Assembly (NCBI RefSeq): GCF_009739905.1
Contig: NZ_CP034279.1
Coordinates: forward strand, 3,410,001-3,474,000
From: Streptomyces ficellus
GTDB taxonomy: Bacteria; Actinomycetota; Actinomycetes; Streptomycetales; Streptomycetaceae
Reading direction: 5' to 3'
Length of the DNA: 64,000 bases
Translations under genes and position numbers: made by a program
The notes under the pieces: model-generated
Seen by the model: only the letters and a program-made list of their open reading frames with translations
Databases searched by the model: none
What the model was told of the DNA's origin: nothing
Shown here: positions 59,801 through 64,000 of the stretch, in pieces
Numbering within the stretch: position 1 is the stretch's first letter
Layout of the letters: each line of letters begins with the position of its first letter

Positions 59801-61303
59801 GTCCAGGCCGTGCTCGAGGCGCGCATGACCGAGGAGCAGCGCCGGAGGTTCCGTCACGGCGCGCACCTGCTGCTCGCCGCGAACGCCCCCAGCGACCCGC
59901 GCGCTCCGCACAACTGGCAGCGGTTCGGCGAGCTCTACCCGCATGTGATCGCGTCGAAGGCGGCCCTCTCGCCGCACCGCAACGTACGCCAGATGGTGTA
60001 CATGACGGCGGAGTACCTCTTCTACTGGGGCGACCACAAAGCCGCCCTGGAATTCGCCCAGGAGACCTACCGCGAGTGGTGCCGCCTCTTCGGCGAGGAC
60101 GACCAGCAGACCCTGGTCCTCGGCCGGCACCTGCGGTTCGTGCTGTGGCGCGACGGCCGCTACCAGGAGGCGGCCGAGCTGGGCGAGCGCATGCTCGCCA
60201 CGCTGGAGGGCGCCGGGCCCGATCTGGAGGAGGAGTACCTGCGCGTCAAGGGCCAGGTATCCGGTGACCGGCGGGCGCGCGGCGACTTCCGGGGTGCGCT
60301 GGAGTTCGACGAGGAGATCTACGAACGGGCCGTCCGCGCGTACGGCGACGAGGACCCCGAGACCCTGCTGCACGCCCACAACCTGGGCGTCACCCTGCGC
60401 GTCAACGGCCTGTACGCGCGGGCGCTGGAGCTGGACCGGGCGAGCTGGCGCACCAAGGTGCAGCTGTTCGGCGCCGACGCCCCCACCACCCTCGGCTCCG
60501 AGGCGTCCCTCCATCTGGACAAGCAGGAGCTGGGCGAGTACGCGGCGACGGAGAGGGCGTACGAGGAAGCGATCGACATCCACCGCGACACCTTCGGCGA
60601 CATGCACCCCAACACGCTGAAGGCGATCGCCCGGCTCGGGGTCGCCCAGCGCAAGGCGGGGCACCACGCGGCGGCCGAGGCCAACACCCGCAACGCGCGC
60701 AATGCGCTCGTCGAGCGGTACGGCGAGCGGAGCCCGGACGCCCTTCAGGCGTCGCTGAACCTCTCCATCGACCTGCGCCAGAACCGGGCGCTGGACGAGG
60801 CGCTGAAGCTGGGGGAGCGCACGAGGGCGCTGTACGCCGAGATCTTCGGCCAGGACCATCCGCACACGGCGGCGGCGGACGCGAACGCGGCGATCACGAT
60901 GCGGCTGCTCGACCGGGCGGACCAGGCCCGCAAGCTCAACGAGTCGGCCCTCGCCCGCTTCCGGGAGAAGCTCGGCGAAGCCCACCCGCACACGCTGATC
61001 TGCGCGGTCAACCTCGCGAACGACCTGTTCGCGCAGGGCGACGCGGCCGGTGCGCTCGAACTGGACCAGCGGTCGCTGCCGGCGCTGGCCGAGGCGCTGG
61101 GCGAGCGGCACCCGACGGTGCTCGTCCTGCGCGGCAACACCGCCACCGACCTGCGGGCCCTCGGGCGCACGGGCGAGGCGGAGGAGCTGCACCGGGCCGC
61201 GATCGACGGCATCCGGGAGACCCTGGGCGAGAACCACCCGGCGTGCGCGGACATGCTCGCCTGGCGGCGGGCCAACTGCGACATCGACCCGATGCCCATC
61301 TGA
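56849..61303 (+). CDS. vWA-like (SAV_2336-type)/STAND NTPase/TPR protein, FxsT-like
   Basis: The 1484-aa protein starts at GTG 56849, overlapping the MoxR stop. Residues ~55-150 are acidic, Pro-rich linker. Residues ~165-400 form the SAV_2336 N-terminal domain, a divergent vWA with VLVVDSAPHM and FLLTDGAAPAW. Residues ~655-900 are an NB-ARC STAND NTPase with P-loop GMGGVGKSQLALEY (~698) and VFDNAESP. Residues ~1040-1480 are TPR repeats of about 42 aa (EDPETLLHAHNLGVTLRVNG). This is the tetratricopeptide protein of FxSxx-COOH-type systems. TPRs probably sense, and STAND oligomerises. Confidence 0.88.
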   Translation: MTGDTSAARGAEGRHRRDGPADLPGDSGLPVTGLYAREVADAVWLAANHPWLAGGQEGAEEEKTDAPEPPPGPGAEGHEPAPPARETPAGDDPPDPGPGPDAPPGSPAPGPGPDDPAPHDPVPHDPAPDPAAPDAPAPGASGTPRTPPPHAGRPAPALLPHGPGRPPGPRELGRALRPLRTHLDSAHAHTLDEQATAERIALAPHLPPVLLPAPERRWSAVLVVDSAPHMALWRPAVERFRSALRTYGGLRDVDVLTLDTAHAGRAVLHGRGPAGRPRPPRGLVDPAGRRIVFLLTDGAAPAWRSGAAQRLAALWGRFQPVAVVQMLPQRLWAGTGLFPVRVRLRAHGRGAAGRQVRWTPAEPLAASLLPDAPGRVVPVPVLELSPEWLGPWARFVAGTSPRWADLPAILTGTRRPPPAAPPPSRRPTAAELVARFRNRASLDAFDLATRLAAVQLDLDTMREVRRQTMPRATDAHLAELVISPLVEPLPGCDGNSYLFVDGVREELLAAGSRSATESALKKAAEFLAPHNEAARELLDYLENAARSPSSALSEESLEAVEATGENLRFRQAEHAALQAISGSHLRRARKLGEHIGTTPPHGRTGVSPGPADETLPDDSDDPFPPSGGPHVSTVPAPAQTSAQQPPAGGGGRPSMPTVWGNMPPRNAVFTGREELLVALENGLREGPTAVLPHALHGMGGVGKSQLALEYVYRHASEYQVVWWIPAERTTQIQQAFVELARRLHLPVSSEAITAVPAVLEALRTGNPYNSWLLVFDNAESPAAVQEYFPSTPEGGPVGSVIVTSRNPQWNTLAHPLEVDVFEREESIQLLRRRNPDLSDEDADMLAEILGDLPLAVEQASAWRAETGMPPAEYRRVFEEKSAELMAVSPPTQYEKTVATAWNVSLDHVEGKNAGAIQLLELCTYFAPEPVNRQFFSNAVSEPIAPELDRIFTDPIRLSRAIREISRYSLAKIDHRTNSIQMHRLVQAVLEARMTEEQRRRFRHGAHLLLAANAPSDPRAPHNWQRFGELYPHVIASKAALSPHRNVRQMVYMTAEYLFYWGDHKAALEFAQETYREWCRLFGEDDQQTLVLGRHLRFVLWRDGRYQEAAELGERMLATLEGAGPDLEEEYLRVKGQVSGDRRARGDFRGALEFDEEIYERAVRAYGDEDPETLLHAHNLGVTLRVNGLYARALELDRASWRTKVQLFGADAPTTLGSEASLHLDKQELGEYAATERAYEEAIDIHRDTFGDMHPNTLKAIARLGVAQRKAGHHAAAEANTRNARNALVERYGERSPDALQASLNLSIDLRQNRALDEALKLGERTRALYAEIFGQDHPHTAAADANAAITMRLLDRADQARKLNESALARFREKLGEAHPHTLICAVNLANDLFAQGDAAGALELDQRSLPALAEALGERHPTVLVLRGNTATDLRALGRTGEAEELHRAAIDGIRETLGENHPACADMLAWRRANCDIDPMPI

Positions 61304-61307
61304 GGGC

Positions 61308-63164
61308 TCAGGCCCGGCCCAGCCACCGGGCCAGGTCCACCGGATCCGGCGGCCGGCCCTCGTGTTCGGTGACGGCCCGGTGGACGGCGGCGACCAGCTC
61401 CGGCACCGCCGTCAGGGCCGCGACCGCCTCGGGGGCCTCGCCGGTGTCCGCCAGCGCCAGGGCGAGGCCCGTCCACGCGCCGGGCCGCCGCGCCGGGTAC
61501 CGCAGGTCGCGGAGGTGGAGCCGCCGGGCGCCGTCCGGGTCGCCGCAGGCCCACAGCAGGTCGCCCCGGCTCGCGCCGGTCACGCCCGGCACGGTGTCGC
61601 CGGGGCGGTCGCGGAGCTCGTCGAGGGCCGCGGGCCGGGCGAGCCCGATCCGGACGAGCATGGCGCGGGCGTCCAGGTGCCGGTGGCCGGCGTCCCTCGG
61701 CGGCCACCGGCGCGCGGGGAGCACCGGCGGCCGGGTGCGGCCCGCGCTCCAGGCGGCGGCGAGGGCGGCGACGTCCCGCGGGTGCGGGCGGACGTGGGCG
61801 AGCCGCCAGGTGGCCCGGTGGTCGCGGGCCATCCGGTGCGCGAGCCGCTCCTCGGGGCGGTCGCCGGTACCGGCGCCCAGACGGCGAACCGCACCGAGCA
61901 GGTCCTGTAACGCGCTGCGGCCCGTGGCGTCGAGCGCCGGGTCGGCGGCCGGTCCCGGTACGGCGTACGCCAGTTGCGTCGCCCACAGCGCGCCGTCGAA
62001 CCGGGCGACGGCGGTGTCGGCCGCCCGCGGGTACCGGGCGGCGTACGCCTGCCAGAACCGGGCCACGGCGGTGAACGCGTACGCCCCCTGGAGCATGCCG
62101 CCCAGCGGCCGGGGGTCGTCGCGCCAGGGCGCGTAGTACAGCGCGCGGGTCCGGCCCGGCTCGTACAGCGGGCGCAGGTGCAGCAGGGCGCTGAGCTTGC
62201 TGTGCTGGAGTTCGTGGACCAGGGTCGCCGCGCACTGGGCGGCCGAGTCGGGCAGGGAGGAGGCCATGCCGCCCACGCCGTGCCCGCTCGTGACGCTGCG
62301 GACCCGGAACGGCTCGTGGGGCGGGAGGGGCTGGAGCGAGCGCAGCAGTACGCGGGCGGCGTCGGCGGTCGGCGGGTCGACATCCACCAGCAGGGCGTAC
62401 GCCTCGCGCAGCAGCCGGCTCCAGTCCTCGTACGCGGGCGGGGCGAGCCGGCGGGCGGCCCCGTACGGCAGGGGCGCTATCCGGTGGGCGCCCACGTCGT
62501 CCACGACGATCCGGTGCGGGCCGCCGGGGGTGAGGGCCACCCGGCGCACGGGCGCCCAGCCGGGCGCGGGCCGGTCAGGGCGTACGGGCAGGGCGGTGCG
62601 GCCGCACCGGCCGACGACGCTCACCCTGCCCCCGGACGCCCTGACCACGGCCGTGTCCCACGCGGCGCCGTCCCGGCGGGCCACCGGGAGCCGCGCCAGG
62701 CCCAGGGCGGGCAGCCGGACCGCCCCGTGGTGGGCGGGGACGGGGAACGAGAAGGTGAGCCCCGAACGGACGGCGGCGGCCGCCGCCAGGGCGTGGAGGT
62801 GTCCGGCGTCCGCCCACAGCGGTGTCTCGGCCCTCGCCGGGGTGCGCAGCCTGGCGAGCAGGCGGTTGAGCCACAGTCCCGTCTCGGGGAGCAGGAGCAG
62901 GTCCTCGACGGCCTCGGGGCGGTGGCGCTGGGCGGCGGCGAGGAGGTCCCACGCCCGCTCGGCGGCGGGGAGCGGGCCGGTCACCCCGGGGAGCGGTGCG
63001 AGGGTGTCCATCAGGAGGTCGCACAGCAGCAGGCGGTGGCTGTACTCGGCCCGGGCGAGGACCGTGAGCGTCTCGGGGCCGCCCTCGCCGGCGGCGAGTT
63101 CACGGAACTGGTGTGGTCTCAGGGAATGCCGCGACTCCGCTGCCTGCGGTGGGTCAGGACGCAT
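61308..63164 (-). CDS. HExxH-motif putative peptide-modifying enzyme
   Basis: The 618-aa protein from ATG 63164 has GAGGGA 4 nt upstream. The key motif VHELQHSKLSALLHL (about residues 314-328) supplies the two His metal ligands; the third ligand lies farther on. The protein resembles the HExxH family found beside FxSxx-type precursors, recently described as 2-oxoglutarate-dependent peptide beta-hydroxylases (from memory). N- and C-terminal parts are helical; no signal peptide. It is the second gene of an operon headed by a 59-codon precursor-like gene, and converges on the TPR-STAND gene with a 4-nt gap. Confidence 0.8.
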   Translation of the reverse strand: MRPDPPQAAESRHSLRPHQFRELAAGEGGPETLTVLARAEYSHRLLLCDLLMDTLAPLPGVTGPLPAAERAWDLLAAAQRHRPEAVEDLLLLPETGLWLNRLLARLRTPARAETPLWADAGHLHALAAAAAVRSGLTFSFPVPAHHGAVRLPALGLARLPVARRDGAAWDTAVVRASGGRVSVVGRCGRTALPVRPDRPAPGWAPVRRVALTPGGPHRIVVDDVGAHRIAPLPYGAARRLAPPAYEDWSRLLREAYALLVDVDPPTADAARVLLRSLQPLPPHEPFRVRSVTSGHGVGGMASSLPDSAAQCAATLVHELQHSKLSALLHLRPLYEPGRTRALYYAPWRDDPRPLGGMLQGAYAFTAVARFWQAYAARYPRAADTAVARFDGALWATQLAYAVPGPAADPALDATGRSALQDLLGAVRRLGAGTGDRPEERLAHRMARDHRATWRLAHVRPHPRDVAALAAAWSAGRTRPPVLPARRWPPRDAGHRHLDARAMLVRIGLARPAALDELRDRPGDTVPGVTGASRGDLLWACGDPDGARRLHLRDLRYPARRPGAWTGLALALADTGEAPEAVAALTAVPELVAAVHRAVTEHEGRPPDPVDLARWLGRA

Positions 63165-63197
63165 ACCGTCCCTCGGTGCCGCGGCCCCGCCACCGCA

Positions 63198-63377
63198 TCA
63201 GGCGGTCCAGCTGTTTTCCCCGCCGGGTGACATGCTCCCGGCCGCGCGTCCCGCGTCCGCCAGCAGCCGGGCCTTGGCAACCGCTCTGCTCTCGTCGGGC
63301 CGGGAACGCAACTCCTCCAAGGAGGTGCCCGTGAGGTCGGGCAGGTCCGACGTGATGGCGGTTTCCGGCTTTTCCAC
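63198..63377 (-). CDS. Candidate FxsA-like precursor peptide
   Basis: The 59-aa product from GTG 63377 has GGGGGAGG 9 nt upstream. It reads VEKPETAITSDLPDLTGTSL then EELRSRPDESRAVAKARLLA, with the leader core SDLPDLTGxSLEELR typical of FxsA-like ribosomal peptides, and ends GGENSWTA. The end lacks the exact F-x-S-x-x tail, so the modified residue may be the Trp, Ser or Asn near the C-terminus. It lies 33 nt before the HExxH enzyme gene. The gene is too short for routine calling, but frame, start and neighbour support it. Confidence 0.72.
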   Translation of the reverse strand: MEKPETAITSDLPDLTGTSLEELRSRPDESRAVAKARLLADAGRAAGSMSPGGENSWTA

Positions 63378-63530
63378 TGCCGTAGACCTCCCCCGGTGTC
63401 CGAGCGGTGTTCGATCCGCCGCCCTTACATGATGTCCTAAGCACCCACCTCTGGAAACATCCGCTACCGGACAGCCTGCGGCCCGCCGGAGCGGCCGTGG
63501 CCGAATCGCGGAGCCTCAACCACCGTTCTC

Positions 63531-64000
63531 CTACGGCTCGGTGAACCATTCCGGATAGTCCCGGAGCACCTCCAGGAGGTCGTCGAGCGCGGCGGTCCCC
63601 GGGTCCACCAGGGACACCGCCTCCCACAGCCGGGTCAGTCCGTCGCCGAAGGTCACACAGGTGTCGATGAGCCCCAGGATCTCCAGCCGCGTCTCGCCCC
63701 GCCTCGGGACGCTGCCCGCCATCGGACCGGGGAGCAGACCGATGACCTGGCCGCGCGACTCGGGGCGGCGCATCACCTCCACCGCGTCGAGCGCGTCGTG
63801 CAGGCGCCGCTTGTCGGCCAGTTCCAGTTTCCGCCGCGGCCGTGGCACCCCGGCGCTGCCGCCCCGAGTGCGCGCCGCCTCGCCGTCGCCCTCGAACCAG
63901 AGCGACGTGGTGTCGCCGAACGCGCGGCGCAGCGCCTCGGCGAGCGGCCGGGGCGACGTACGCCAGTCCGGGTGCTCGCGCAGCAGGCGCAGCGCCTCGG
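63531..64000 (-). CDS. Effector-associated-domain protein, partial
   Basis: The frame is open to the window edge, so the N-terminus is missing; 156 residues are visible. Near the edge EALRLLREHPDW and LRRAFGDTTSLWFEG suggest one effector-associated domain. The last ~100 residues (RRLHDALDAVEVMRRPESRG to RLEILGLIDTCVTFGDGL) form a second, EAD2-like, domain matching the pattern at the N-terminus of the VMAP. EADs dock conflict-system parts by homotypic contact, so this protein may recruit the VMAP machine. The effector part would lie outside the window. 63378-63530 holds no other gene. Confidence 0.65.
   Translation of the reverse strand, partial: EALRLLREHPDWRTSPRPLAEALRRAFGDTTSLWFEGDGEAARTRGGSAGVPRPRRKLELADKRRLHDALDAVEVMRRPESRGQVIGLLPGPMAGSVPRRGETRLEILGLIDTCVTFGDGLTRLWEAVSLVDPGTAALDDLLEVLRDYPEWFTEP

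Noticed and set aside
63198..63377. Calling the precursor a canonical FxSxx-COOH peptide
   Set aside because: The tail NSWTA lacks the F-x-S-x-x pattern; only the leader region fits.

Overview
The window is a piece of a Streptomyces-type chromosome. Coding sequence is very GC-rich with G/C at third codon positions, GTG and TTG starts are common, genes often overlap by 4 nt, and the families are typical of the genus (dcd next to tRNA-Gly, Yip1-family protein, SigJ-type ECF factors, DUF2470, a Streptomyces type VII secretion locus, a VMAP/MoxR/TPR conflict system). I recognise 64 coding or broken coding genes and one tRNA gene. The species cannot be fixed from sequence alone.

Region by region. 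(1) 1-3557 is core chromosome: the end of an Fe-S protein, a Yip1-family membrane protein, a phosphoribosyltransferase, dcd and a small zinc-ribbon protein. (2) 3558-18892 is a genomic island in the 3' end of tRNA-Gly(CCC). The 42-bp tRNA end recurs three more times (16077, 17837, 18851). Each recurrence is preceded by the same arm-like element, yet no integrase gene is present. I read this as tandem accretion of integrase-less, att-flanked (CIME-like) elements. Cargo includes a relaxase remnant, regulators, a PhyH oxygenase cluster with an MFS exporter and a kinase-fold protein, an ImmA/IrrE regulator pair, an HNH protein, a membrane-anchored Mrr-type nuclease, a VOC/SigJ pair and a RHH/PIN toxin-antitoxin pair. 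Two of these genes carry single-base frameshifts. (3) 18930-25349 is chromosome again: an epoxide hydrolase pseudogene with an internal inversion, VOC, AhpD-like/SigJ divergent pair, a solute-binding-fold protein, a LuxR-type regulator and an EamA exporter. (4) 25427-28406 holds an operon of argininosuccinate-synthase-like ATPase, 2OG-Fe(II) oxygenase and EamA exporter, divergent from a DUF2470 gene across a perfect DtxR/IdeR-type iron box. (5) 28504-30852 holds a P450, a secreted lamin-tail protein and an unknown. (6) 30958-44099 is a type VII (ESX-like) secretion operon: EccD, MinD-like ATPase, EccC, DUF6177-like protein, WXG100 proteins, and a polymorphic toxin with a likely immunity gene. 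(7) 44263-52844 holds PRC-barrel and small membrane proteins, a P450, a DrrAB-type ABC transporter with a DUF4097 gene behind an unusual operator array, a secreted peptide, YnfA, a secreted peptidyl-arginine deiminase and a DUF72 protein. (8) 52903-64000 is the most interesting stretch: alpha/beta hydrolase, VMAP, MoxR ATPase and a 1484-aa vWA-like/STAND/TPR protein on the plus strand. These converge on a HExxH-type peptide-modifying enzyme with a 59-codon candidate precursor peptide gene, and an effector-associated-domain protein cut by the window edge.

The conflict genes (VMAP, MoxR, TPR-STAND) are translationally coupled and should act as one NTP-driven sensing unit. The HExxH enzyme and precursor look like a ribosomal-peptide arm of the same system. 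The secretion operon exports small WXG100 partners and probably the toxin encoded at its end. The island shows how the tRNA-Gly locus has collected and then degraded accessory DNA.
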